NCBI GenBank assembly: GCA_016708785.1
Contig: JADJFC010000002.1
Span: 248,001 to 312,000, forward strand
Length of the DNA: 64,000 nucleotides
Direction: 5' to 3'
Source of the DNA: Bacteroidota bacterium
Lineage (GTDB): Bacteria > Bacteroidota > Bacteroidia > AKYH767-A > 2013-40CM-41-45
Part shown: piece after piece, positions 36,118 through 45,776 of the stretch
Numbering within the stretch: position 1 is the stretch's first letter
How the letters are laid out: each line of letters opens with the position of its first letter
Notes under the pieces: model-generated
What the model was told of the DNA's origin: nothing
Database searches by the model: none
The model's input: the letters and a program-made list of their open reading frames with translations, nothing else
Translations under genes and position numbers: made by a program

Positions 36118-36687
36118 ATGAAATTGAAATTATTCTTAGCAGCATTCTGCTTTTTACTTTCTGTTTTTTCTTCTTCAGCCCAGAGTAAAAAGGACATGAA
36201 GAAAAATCGCGTTAAATCAGTTCGCGAGATTGAAACAACCATCAAAGATGGAAAAGAAGTGACGGCCGATAATTCATTTTTCAGGTACGATGCTGATAAT
36301 AATGTCACCGAAGAAATTGATTATGACTCAGAAGGAAAAGTAAAAATGCATAATACCTATGCATATAATAAAAACGGAGATAAAATTGAAGAAGTCGTTT
36401 ACAATCCTGAGGGAAAGGTAAAGAAAAAGAAGGTCTATAAATACAATTCAGTTGGCGATAAAATTGAAGAGACCCATTATGATGTTTCAGGAAATCTTCT
36501 TGAAAAATCAACTTTTGCTTATAATGCAAATGGTGATCGTATAACAGAAATTACTGTTGATGCAAAAGGAAACGTCCTTGAAAAATCATTCTTGATCTAC
36601 GATAAACGTGGGATGAAAATTGAACGAAAAACAGTTGATGCTAAAGGTGGTTTAATTTCTGATAAAAAGTATATATACGAATATTAA
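36118..36687 (+). CDS. Exported repeat protein, RHS/YD- or MORN-like repeats
   Basis: 189 residues with a signal peptide (MKLKLFLAAFCFLLSVFSSS). The mature protein is about six copies of a 20-27 residue repeat of the form YNxxGDKIEExxYDxxGKVxxKxxY. The pattern is like YD or YwqK-type repeats that form short beta-hairpins. Charged and lysine-rich. No known function. The following VTC gene begins two bases after its stop. Confidence 0.55.
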   Translation: MKLKLFLAAFCFLLSVFSSSAQSKKDMKKNRVKSVREIETTIKDGKEVTADNSFFRYDADNNVTEEIDYDSEGKVKMHNTYAYNKNGDKIEEVVYNPEGKVKKKKVYKYNSVGDKIEETHYDVSGNLLEKSTFAYNANGDRITEITVDAKGNVLEKSFLIYDKRGMKIERKTVDAKGGLISDKKYIYEY

Positions 36688-36688
36688 T

Positions 36689-37443
36689 TTGGAAAATTTA
36701 GACAACATATTGTCGGCCTTTGATCCAATCTCCCTAAAACAGATGGATGGTGTTAGTTTGCAGGACAGACTAGACACTAAATTCATGTTTAAGGATAGCC
36801 TTTTGCCGGCTTTATTGGAAAGAATGAAAGAAAATTATTTTGTACTTGAAATAAAAGGTAAACGCTATAATCATTACGAAACACTTTATTTTGATACTAG
36901 TGATTTTGGACTTTATCTGCGTCATCACAATGGCAGAGTAAACCGTTATAAATTTCGTTCCCGACGTTATGTTGAATCTGACCTGAACTTTTTTGAAATA
37001 AAATTCAAAAATAATAAAGGAGAACGATAAAGGAGCGAATCAAGAAAAATGAGATCATAAAAAATCTGTGTGATACGTCCAGTGAATTTGTCAGAAATAT
37101 TTCGAATATTGACCCGAATACGTTGGAGCCGAAATTATGGGTGAACTATCGTAGAATGACTTTCGTAAACAAGTATTCCGCAGAACGTTTGACAATTGAT
37201 ACCAACCTCACATTTATTGATGATCATAGCAATGTACTCTACAAAGGACTTGTTATCGCCGAATTAAAGCAGGGTGGAGCTAATGAGAAAAGCCCGTTCA
37301 AGAACCTGATGAGGGACTATTCTGTTCAGAAAAAGTCGATCAGTAAGTACTGTCTTGGTGTTATTACATTGAACGAAAAAATAAAAAGAAATAATTTTAA
37401 ACCTACACTTTTATACCTCAATAAACTACTGAAAGCATCATGA
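36689..37443 (+). pseudogene. VTC domain protein (polyphosphate polymerase-like), one-base frameshift
   Basis: Starts at TTG 36689, two bases after the previous stop. The first frame (to about 37020) carries LQDRLDTKFMFKDSLLPALL, YETLYFDTSDFGLYLRHHNG and NRYKFRSRRYVESDLNFFEI, the basic tunnel residues of a VTC domain. Adding one base near 37021 restores KGRTIKERIKKNEIIKN and continues to WVNYRRMTF, VIAELKQGG and LLYLNKLLKAS, ending at TGA 37443. VTC domains in yeast polymerise polyphosphate from ATP; bacterial members beside DUF4956 proteins are common but less studied. Total about 251 residues. Its stop overlaps the start of the DUF4956 gene. Confidence 0.8.
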
Positions 37444-38066
37444 ACGACGCAATGAATCAATTTGAATTGTTCGATAAGTTATCGGACAAATTTTTCTGGA
37501 GACTACTAATAGACGTACTGGCAATGGTTGTCTTGGTAAGATTCATCTATTTCCGAATCTACAAGAAAAAGGATTACTTATTTACTTTTTTCCTTTTTAA
37601 TATCATCATCTTCATCATTACATATCTTTTGAATAAAGTTGATATGTCACTTGGTGCAGCATTCGGATTATTTGCGGTTTTCTCTATGCTCCGATACCGT
37701 ACAGAAGGTATTACAACAAAAGATATGACCTACCTTTTCATCGTAATTGCTATCGGGTTGATCTGTGCAGTCAGCAAAGGAACTTATTTTGAGTTAGGTC
37801 TAATTTGTACTATTCTAATTGCTTTCACTTATGCATTAGATGGCAACTGGCTTGTTCGTAATGAACTTGTAAAGACGATACAGTACGAGAATATTGAATT
37901 GATCAAGCCTGAAAATTATGCAGCTTTAGTGGATGATCTGAAAAAACGAACAGGATTGAATATACATCGTGTCAGCGTGAATAAGATAGACTTTCTAAAA
38001 GACATTGCTGTTGTAAAGGTTTATTTTTATGAAGATAGCCTTCCAAAAACACTATCAAAAAAATGA
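37440..38066 (+). CDS. DUF4956 domain membrane protein
   Basis: 208 residues. Three or four membrane helices lie between residues about 20 and 135 (LIDVLAMVVLVRFIYF, FFLFNIIIFIITYLL, AAFGLFAVFSMLRYR, FIVIAIGLICAV), followed by a cytosolic tail of about 70 residues (DDLKKRTGLNIHRVSVNKI). The motif FGLFAVFSMLRYRTEGIT is characteristic of DUF4956. The family often neighbours VTC or CotH-type genes and is thought to work with them at the membrane. It overlaps both neighbours by four bases. Confidence 0.85.
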   Translation: MNDAMNQFELFDKLSDKFFWRLLIDVLAMVVLVRFIYFRIYKKKDYLFTFFLFNIIIFIITYLLNKVDMSLGAAFGLFAVFSMLRYRTEGITTKDMTYLFIVIAIGLICAVSKGTYFELGLICTILIAFTYALDGNWLVRNELVKTIQYENIELIKPENYAALVDDLKKRTGLNIHRVSVNKIDFLKDIAVVKVYFYEDSLPKTLSKK

Positions 38067-38734
38067 AATTGAGTCGCTTTCTGATCGTGGTATTATCAAT
38101 TTGCCTGCTGAGTAAATCCGGCAGTGCGCAGATTGATGATACACGACTCTGGACAGGAGTTACTTTAAAACATAAGTTTACCAGAAAGCTTACTGGCGCC
38201 ATTACTGAACAAATTAGATTCAATCAGGATATAAGTCGAATTGATCAAATTTTCACTGAAGCCGGTGCCGAGTATGAGATCAAGAAGAACTTTAAAGTTG
38301 CATTGAATTATCGTTTCATCAACAAGAATAAAGATACCTATTACAGTAAATCACATCGAATATATGCTGATGTCTCCTATAAGTATAAGCCGGCGAGATT
38401 CGCTTTTACAATACGTGAACGATTACAGGAGGAATACACTTCAATAAACAGTTCTGAAAATGGCAAAATTCCTGAATGGGCATTACGTTCGAAGTTAACC
38501 ATTGCCTATGATACTGAGAACCGCTATAAGCCTTATGCGGCCTTTGAAATGTATTACTTGATCAAGAATAGTAAAAACGATCCAAATGGGATTACCAGAT
38601 ACCGATATTCAACCGGTGTAGAGTATGAATTCAATCGTATTCATTCTATTGATCTTGGTTTGATCTTTCAAAATTATCTATACAGTGGGACCAATAGTTT
38701 TATATATTCTGTCAGCTACACTTATACTCTTTAA
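38063..38734 (+). CDS. DUF2490 family outer membrane beta-barrel protein
   Basis: 223 residues with a signal peptide (MKLSRFLIVVLSICLLSKSGSA). The mature protein begins DDTRLWTGVTLKHKFTRKL and continues with barrel strands (FKVALNYRFINK, ARFAFTIRERLQEEY, YKPYAAFEMYYLI, IYSVSYTYTL). This is the DUF2490 family, often third in VTC-DUF4956-DUF2490 sets. Function unknown; a porin-like role at the end of a polyphosphate- or envelope-linked pathway is only a guess. Confidence 0.8.
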   Translation: MKLSRFLIVVLSICLLSKSGSAQIDDTRLWTGVTLKHKFTRKLTGAITEQIRFNQDISRIDQIFTEAGAEYEIKKNFKVALNYRFINKNKDTYYSKSHRIYADVSYKYKPARFAFTIRERLQEEYTSINSSENGKIPEWALRSKLTIAYDTENRYKPYAAFEMYYLIKNSKNDPNGITRYRYSTGVEYEFNRIHSIDLGLIFQNYLYSGTNSFIYSVSYTYTL

Positions 38735-38735
38735 T

Positions 38736-39210
38736 TTACTTTCGAATCAATAAAGTTACGGCATAACAACTTACACCTTCTTCTCTTCCAACAAATCCTA
38801 GTTTTTCATTGGTAGTTGCTTTTATTGAAATGTCATCTTCTGTTATCTCCATTACTTTAGCAAGTACTGTTTGCATCTGAGGAATATAAGGAGCGATCTT
38901 TGGTTTCTCCAGACATAGAGTGATATCTATATTCCCAATTCTGTAATTCTTCAGATCGATTAGCAGACAAACTCTTTGTAGCAGAACCTTTGCTGTCAAT
39001 GTTTTTGTAATCGGATGATGTATCAGGAAAGTGTTTTCCAATGTCACCCAGATTGGCTGCACCTATTAGCGCATCACAAATAGCATGGATCATTACATCC
39101 GCATCTGAATGACCGACAGCTCCTTTTGAATGAGCAATTTTAATTCCGCCAAGACTAAAGTCGCGGCCTTCTTCTAATTGATGAACATCAAATCCAAATC
39201 CTACTCGCAT
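38736..39210 (-). pseudogene. ispF: 2-C-methyl-D-erythritol 2,4-cyclodiphosphate synthase, one-base frameshift
   Basis: MEP-pathway enzyme of isoprenoid synthesis. The 39210 frame holds [13 protein letters not shown] (metal ligands Asp and His), [16 protein letters not shown] and [11 protein letters not shown]. It breaks at the T-run 38989-38991; removing one base gives [18 protein letters not shown] and continues through [31 protein letters not shown] to the stop at 38736. The restored protein is about 158 residues, the normal size, so the break is probably a sequencing error in an essential gene. Convergent with the DUF2490 gene, one base apart. Confidence 0.9.
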
Positions 39211-39230
39211 TTTGTGTTTTGTTTGTTATG

Positions 39231-39269
39231 CAAATAAAAAAAAAGCGGATGAGAAATCATCCGCTTTTT
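39231..39269 (-). terminator. Rho-independent terminator after porV
   Basis: A perfect 13-bp stem (39240-39252 with 39257-39269) closed by a GAAA loop, followed on the minus strand by a long T-run. It lies between the porV stop and the ispF start. The A/T-rich outer stem could also work in the plus direction. Confidence 0.85.
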
Positions 39270-39288
39270 ATTATTTTATTATTATTTT

Positions 39289-40533
39289 TTATTCAGTTGT
39301 GTCATCTGAATCCGTACTTTTTGATGCGTCGAAATCAAACAACAACGTAAATCGAAGTGTGTTTTCAAGTGGATTTCTTTGTGTTGTCGGAATCAAATAG
39401 GCAAAATCAAGTCCGAATACATTATATCTCAAACCGGCTCCTATGGTGAAATACTGGCGATTTCCTTTCGTTGCAGCCTCATGAAAGTAGCCTGCACGAA
39501 TTGCAAATTGTTTGTCGTACCAGTATTCAGTAGCAATTGAATAGGTAAATTCTTTCATTTCTTCTTCAAAGCCGCCCGGTGCATCACTCCAAGAAGTGAT
39601 AAGAGCTTGCGGAACTGAAATATTTGTTGGGTCTTCTCCGGCAAGAATTATTTTATTGCCATCTGCATCATAGGCATAATTTCCGGTTGAATCACGTTCG
39701 TAAACCGGTGGGGTAGGAACTAACAATTTGTTGATGTCAAAGCCAAATGAAATTGTATTGTATTTATCGAGTTCCATTTTCAAATTGGATCCCAAACGGA
39801 AATTCGTTGGTATGAAGTCTTTTGTTTTAGTATCTGTGTATGAGATTTTTGTTCCGATGTTACTAATATTCAAACCAAATGCCAGGACAGAGTTCTTTTT
39901 AGAAACATCCATTTCTTTTTGGTAATAAGCGGAGACATCAGCTGCTACAGAAGTTCCTGCATGCGTATTCACTGTTCCGTTTTGAATGGTAACACCTCCG
40001 GTTAAATTTGAATAGATGTATCTCAAAGCCAATCCACCGGAAAAGCTTTCTCCAAGTTTTCTTGCATAAGCAATATCGAAAGCCCATTCGCTTGGACTAA
40101 ATGTGTAGTATTTTGTTGCAGCTTCATCTGTAAAATCAATACTTCCCAAGGAGAAATAAAGAAGGGAAGCGGCAAATGTTTGATCTTTGTTTAACTTCTT
40201 ATATCCTGATACATAAGCAAGGTTGATATCATTTACCAATGCCCTTAACCATGGAGTATAAGAAACCGAAAAACCACCGCTTTTTTCAATAAAAGCAAGT
40301 TTTGATGGGTTCCAATGGATGGAATTGGCATCCGGTGAAGTAGCAACTCCATAATCGCCCATACCGCCTGCTCTTGAGTCAGGGGCAATCTGTAAGAAAG
40401 GGACTGCAGTTGTTATCGTATTGACCTGTCCTAAGATAGAATCTTTAAAGGATGAAATCTGAGAAGTCGCAGATTTCGAAAGGAAGATCATTGCCAAGGC
40501 TGGCAATATGCATTTTTTGAAGTTAAATCGCAT
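39289..40533 (-). CDS. porV: Type IX secretion outer membrane channel-associated protein PorV
   Basis: 414 residues with a signal peptide (ending SATSQIS). The PorV signature APDSRAGGMGDYGVATSPDA and HWNPSKLAF follows, then a FadL-like 14-strand barrel (FSVSYTPWLRALV, FTIGAGLRYNVFGLDFAYL). PorV shuttles T9SS cargo from the SprA translocon to the PorU sortase in the outer membrane. It lies 55 bases downstream of porU on the same strand, and a TATATTTG -7 element sits in that gap. A strong terminator follows. Confidence 0.93.
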   Translation of the reverse strand: MRFNFKKCILPALAMIFLSKSATSQISSFKDSILGQVNTITTAVPFLQIAPDSRAGGMGDYGVATSPDANSIHWNPSKLAFIEKSGGFSVSYTPWLRALVNDINLAYVSGYKKLNKDQTFAASLLYFSLGSIDFTDEAATKYYTFSPSEWAFDIAYARKLGESFSGGLALRYIYSNLTGGVTIQNGTVNTHAGTSVAADVSAYYQKEMDVSKKNSVLAFGLNISNIGTKISYTDTKTKDFIPTNFRLGSNLKMELDKYNTISFGFDINKLLVPTPPVYERDSTGNYAYDADGNKIILAGEDPTNISVPQALITSWSDAPGGFEEEMKEFTYSIATEYWYDKQFAIRAGYFHEAATKGNRQYFTIGAGLRYNVFGLDFAYLIPTTQRNPLENTLRFTLLFDFDASKSTDSDDTTE

Positions 40534-40555
40534 TTTTCTGTTAAATAGAATAAGC

Positions 40556-40563
40556 CAAATATA
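40556..40563 (-). promoter_or_regulatory. Putative -7 element TATATTTG before porV
   Basis: Read on the minus strand as TATATTTGGCTT, matching TAnnTTTG, about 23 bases upstream of the porV start. The same 12 bases occur upstream of gldK (45728-45739). No matching -33 TTTG. Confidence 0.4.
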
Positions 40564-40588
40564 CGGGAATTAATATACTTTGTTCAGT

Positions 40589-43500
40589 TTAGCGGAGAAT
40601 AACCAACTTCTCAAATTTGTCAGCATAATCGCCATCGTTGGTCCGAATTCTCAATTTGTAAACATAAACACCTTTTCCGATTTTATCACCAAAATCATCT
40701 AATCCGTCCCATTCGATGTCATCTGAACGGAATCCTGTCGGTGTTATTTTGTCGGAAAGAGTTTTAATTAACTTCCCGGAAACAGTAAAGACTTGAATTT
40801 GGACATCCATTGGAACAAAAGGTCGGTTATGTTCAAACATGAAAGTTGTATGCGTAGTAAAGGGATTCGGATAATTCAAAACATGATCCAATGCCAATGT
40901 TGCACTTTCACTTACAATGAACTCTGTCGCTGCTTCGCTGGAATTATTATATACATCCCATGCTTTTAAAGTAAGAGTATGTAAGCCGCTTGACAAACTT
41001 TTAAACTGATAGTTCAGTTTACCTTTTTGATAACTATTTAAATCATTCTCATAATAGTCGTTCAAAATATATCTCCTGTCCGTTTTATTGTCAAGCTCTG
41101 CACTCATATCATGTCCGATTCCTGTACCAACGGTATTCACACCACTGGTATCTGAAATCACTGCATATAAAAATGGATCCTTATTAGTCATACCTCCACG
41201 AACAAAATTTTCGTCATTTAAATATAAACCGATCACCGGACCTTCATTGTCAACGGTTGCATTTGGATTTACTCCACCAATCGTAACAAGTGTATCACAC
41301 CCATTGGCATCGATCTGTCCATTTTGTGCATAATAACTTAACTTGCCATTTCCGTATTGATACGCAATGTCTTTAGGTACATAAAAAGAGTAAGTGAAAT
41401 CTCCATTTACGACGCTTGATTTACCGGAATAGATCACATTCTTCTGCAAAGTGAAAGGTTGAGGTGTCGATGGACTTTTTGGATCGTTAATGTCATTCCC
41501 TAATGTAGAGTATGAAGCCATTTTATCGTAAACAGTTGGGTAAATTATACCATTGAATGAACTCATTTTTGCACCTGAGTTGTCCTGTACTTCTCCTGTG
41601 ATCGTAATTTTACTCAATGCCTTCAAAGTATCTGTATTCATTCCAAGCGGAATACCATTTATTGTTTTAGTCTTTACTGAAAACTCCGGATAGGCAAGCT
41701 TGATCGCCGGATCACCCAGATAAAGGAAGTTCCTGACGTAAGGATCAACATACATATCAGACTTTGTCTTTTCGAAAATGTCACCGGTTGTTTGGTATTC
41801 TCCGTTCACTCTTTCAAAAATATGATTGAAGAACCGGGTACATAGATTAAAGTTAGAGCTCGAATAAGCCAGGCGCGACGTGGTAAACATACATATACTT
41901 CCTCCCGAAGGGTTAAGAAAAACATACTCGCCGGCTGAAACTCTGTCAGGATCGTCGACCCTTGTAAATTCACAGGTCGCTGTAAGAAATGCTGCTAATT
42001 TATTTGTATTCGTCCAGCTATTGATGTCATCATTTTCAAGTACGCGTTCGTGAGCCCATCCTAATTCTCCACCATGACCAATATAAGTCATGAGCAATGT
42101 TCCTCGCTGTACACGCTCATTGATCGCTTTTTTTACTTCGGGATAACGTTGACCGCCAGGTGTTGCATCCTGTTGGTAGGCGTCGAAATAAATTTTTTCA
42201 ACGTTAAAATTCGGATAATTCGTGCGAACACGATTTGCCAGTGTATCTGATTGACGGAAGTGAATGTTATAATCCTGATCATCACCAACAAAGCTTACAA
42301 TATTTCTCCAGTTGTTCATTACTGGCGATCCGCCGTTCACATAATTTTTGATCTTATTGAGATGCTGATTTGCTTCTGCAACGGTTGCAACAGGAATACG
42401 ACCGACACTCATGTCGACAATTTCGTTATTATACCATTCACCCTCCGAATCATCAAGTAATGCAAAGAAGTCGTCTGAAATATAAGTCTGAGTTTGATTT
42501 ATTGATCCCGCGGATTGATATGATGTAACAAAATTCGAATTAGCAGCTACTCTGTATTTGTTGTCGTAAGAGGCATCGCCAAAAGTAAAAAGATATTTCG
42601 GTAGTTCTGATGCTGATGTTGCACGATCATAAAACATCTTTGAAAAATCACGGATCGCTGAAACGTCTTGAGCTCCGCTGCTGAATTCATTGAAAACTTG
42701 CTGTGTGGTAACAACTGTTACAGACATATTTTCTCTTTGACGATGAAAATCTGCAAGTTCATTTGCCACGTTTAAAAAAAGCGGATTAGTTACTATCAGA
42801 TAGGTAGGTAGGTGCAGAGCATGCAGATTTTGATTCTCAATTATTCCAACGGCTCTCGGTGTTGAAAACATTGTATTGTCGAACAAAACAAATGTTTTTA
42901 AGGATGGAGTAGGTGTAGAGAAAGTTAGATTAGAGCCTGAAAGCGAAAATTGTTGTTCGATCACGTTTGCCGGATCAGAAACATCCCAGACACTTTTTGT
43001 AGTACCACCGGCATTTGAAATTGTAAACTCGGTAATGTTCGATGAGTTTATTGATTTAGAGTTGCGGAATATTAATTGTCCCGTAGTATTTGAAAGGGTT
43101 AGACCACGATGATAAATTAATTCGATATAATTTAGCCAATTTTGTGTAGAAGGATTTGAAGAATATATATTCATTGTAACTTTGAAGACGGGATTTGAAC
43201 TAAAGAAAGTTCTGTTAAATCCAACTAAAGAAGCATAATTATCTTGTGCTGTGGTCCCAACCATGGGGTAATTTGTGTCTCCAATAAGAGAATTGTTTAT
43301 ATAAACGGAAAACTTATTGTTGGTTGAATTTGCCGATCGTCCTGCAAATGCTGAACGCATAAAAACAGTATCTGTTCCAATTATATTCGGTGAATTGATG
43401 TTGAACGTAAACGAATTATTCAGATTGTCCATCGATTCTCCAAACCATTTCCGCCCTGATTTAAGAAAATTAACTCCTTCTATTTCATGGTATGCATAAT

Positions 43501-44425
43501 CGTCGAAAGATGTTGAAAAAGTATTAGCACCGCTCACAGAGCTTCTTGTAGGAATTCTTTTTCCTGTTGCTTGACCATACGTTAAGAAGTAGTACGTCGT
43601 ATCTGCATAATAATTTATTTGTCTTTTATAATATGCTAAACTATCGTTGTAAGACCATTTTGTTTGGCTTGTGCCATAAAATAGTATGTAGTCAGTACTG
43701 TCAAATTTTGAATCACTTTCGCCTTGTACAAAAATTGCATTTTCACGAAGGTCGTCAATTCTCGGAGTGCTGTTTAAGAATGCAAGCATGCCACCACCAT
43801 TGCCGTAGATCTGAATTTGTCTTGGGTCAATGCTGTCGACATCAATTCCCATATTTTTGAGAAAAGTATAATCGATCTTGCAAACTCCGTCTTGTGTAAC
43901 ACCAAACTTATACCATTCACCATTAGCTAAAACACTATTTGGTGCATAAACACGTGATGCAGTTCTGTTCAAAGTGCCGGAAGAGGTAGTCATATCCAAT
44001 TCAAATGATTTGAGTCTTTCGAATTGTCCGGAAGAATTTTTGCGGATGGATAAGATAAGAATAGAAGAGTAGGGCTGCTTTTTTTTATACGCTACAGTAG
44101 CAGAAATCTTGAATTCGTTGCTAATGGTTTCAGAATGCTTTATGTAACTTTTATCTGCAATAACTTCCGTTATCACATTCTTAAGTGTAACGTTAATTGA
44201 TCGTGTTCCTGATGGTAATGCTTCAGAAATAAAAATTGCGGATTAAAGTTCTCGTCCGGAATTGAGTTCTTGAAATGAAGCGATTTTAATGTAGATTCAT
44301 CTTCGAAAACAGTTACTGATGGTTCATTCCACTGTACATTAAACTGCTTTTTTTGGATCAGCAGCCTTTGATGAAAAGTAGGATAGGAAAATGAAAAATC
44401 CTGTTAGAAATTTGATTTTGTGCAT
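40589..44425 (-). pseudogene. porU: Type IX secretion sortase PorU, two frameshifts near the N-terminus
   Basis: An intact frame of 1195 residues (44176-40589) holds nearly all of a PorU sortase. The C25 cysteine-protease pair is visible as His about 701 (TYIGHGGELGW) and Cys about 735 (LTATCEFTRVDDPD), counted in that frame, and a FlgD-like Ig region with NYPNPFTTHTTFMFE forms the end. Upstream coding continues in other frames to ATG 44425, giving MHKIKFLTGFFIFLSYF as signal peptide; breaks fall in a T7 run (44348-44354, one base too many) and an A5 run (44231-44235, one too few). PorU cleaves sorting domains and attaches cargo to lipopolysaccharide. Homopolymer positions argue for sequencing error. 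Confidence 0.9.
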
Positions 44426-44756
44426 AGGGATTTAAGATAGTTTCATTGTGGTGCCATTTGTTAACGGATGTTATCGTCCATTATTGTAGCCTTAACTACA
44501 AATTTACCTATTTCTTACAATTTACCGGCATTGAATTCAACATTCGATTGTCATTTTTTGTTCAACTTAACTTTTAAGAAACTTTCTTTTTAAGGTAAAA
44601 CTAAATTTTTTATCTTGCTGCGGCTTTTACGCAATTTAAAACTGTGTAAAACTGTTTACAAATCATGCAGTTTATCGGAATAGCTTGAAATTAGTAACTT
44701 TCCGGACCGTAACTCTCTATCTTGACTACCGTATTACAAAGTCTAAAAAACCAATA
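44426..44756. other. Divergent intergenic region between porU and porP, 331 bases
   Basis: No gene. A minus-strand TAAATTTG element (44499-44506) fits TAnnTTTG and could serve porU, with a 73-base leader. The porP side is very AT-rich and no convincing promoter could be chosen. No repeat elements were seen. Confidence 0.4.
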
Positions 44757-45708
44757 ATGCTCAGGAAGTTTCTGATTCTTATTTTTATCGGCCTGTCCGG
44801 TTCTGTATTAGCACAGGATCCTGAGTTCACGCAGTTTTATGCAAATCCGCTTTATCTAAATCCGGCCTTTGCTGGATCTGTGAGATGCCCCAGAGTAGCA
44901 TTAAACTATCGTAATCAATGGCCGGCGTTGACAGGTACATTCGTAACTTCTTCGGCTTCCTATGATCAGCATGTTGAAGCACTTGGCGGAGGAATAGGAC
45001 TTTTAGTAATGAATGATAAAGCAGGCGAAGGAACGCTGACAACAACAAATATCAGTGCCATCTATTCTTATCAGCTAAATATCAATCGTGAATTCAGTAT
45101 TAAATTCGGAATGCAAGGTACCTATGCACAAAAGAAAGTCGATTGGGATAAATTAACTTTTGGTGACATGATCGATCCGCGATTCGGATTCATCTATCAA
45201 ACTCAGGAAACTCGTCCAAATGAAAATAAAAGTTTCTGGGATTTTTCTGCAGGAATTTTAGGTTATAGTAATCGTTATTATGGTGGAGTTGCAGTAAATC
45301 ACTTAACAGAACCGCAAGAATTTTATATCAAAGCCGCAGAAGGTAGTAATCTTCCAATGAAAATAACTGCTCATGCCGGCGCAATCATTCCTATTGGTGG
45401 TAACAGAGACGGTACAACTTATATCTCGCCAAATTTTATCTATCAACAACAACGCGATTTCAAACAATATAACATTGATTCTATATTGCTAAAGCTCCTC
45501 TTGTTGGTGGTATCTGGTATAGAGGTGGTGATTCATTCATCGTTCTTGTGGGTATTCAACAAGGATCTTCAAGTTTGGTTATAGTTATGATATAACAGTA
45601 TCCAAATTAGCTAATGCTTCCGCCGGTTCTCATGAACTTTCTTTGGGCTTACAATGCTTGTCATCCCAAAAAGAAACGTTTTAGACCCTCAAATGTCCTT
45701 CATTCTAA
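44757..45708 (+). pseudogene. porP: PorP/SprF family T9SS membrane protein, frameshifts in the last third
   Basis: Start chosen at ATG 44757, which begins a clean signal peptide (MLRKFLILIFIGLSGSVLAQ); an upstream in-frame TTG is less likely. PEFTQFYANPLYLNPAFAG is the PorP/SprF hallmark. Coding is clean to about 45480, then changes frame at least three times while still encoding APLVGGIWYRGGDSF, FGYSYDITVSKLANA, GSHELSLGL, a PKKKRFRPSN element and a final NVPSF-like end with TAA 45706-45708 after one-base corrections. The family forms part of the T9SS attachment and gliding apparatus. The gldK gene follows. Confidence 0.82.
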
Positions 45709-45727
45709 TTATATTAAATAAAATAAA

Positions 45728-45735
45728 TATATTTG
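45728..45735 (+). promoter_or_regulatory. Putative -7 element TATATTTG before gldK
   Basis: TATATTTGGCTT at 45728-45739 matches TAnnTTTG and is identical over 12 bases to the element before porV. About 42 bases upstream of the gldK start. No -33 TTTG at 19 bases. Confidence 0.4.
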
Positions 45736-45776
45736 GCTTTCGTTTTAGCTCAATAAATAACAACGACCTCCCGAAA

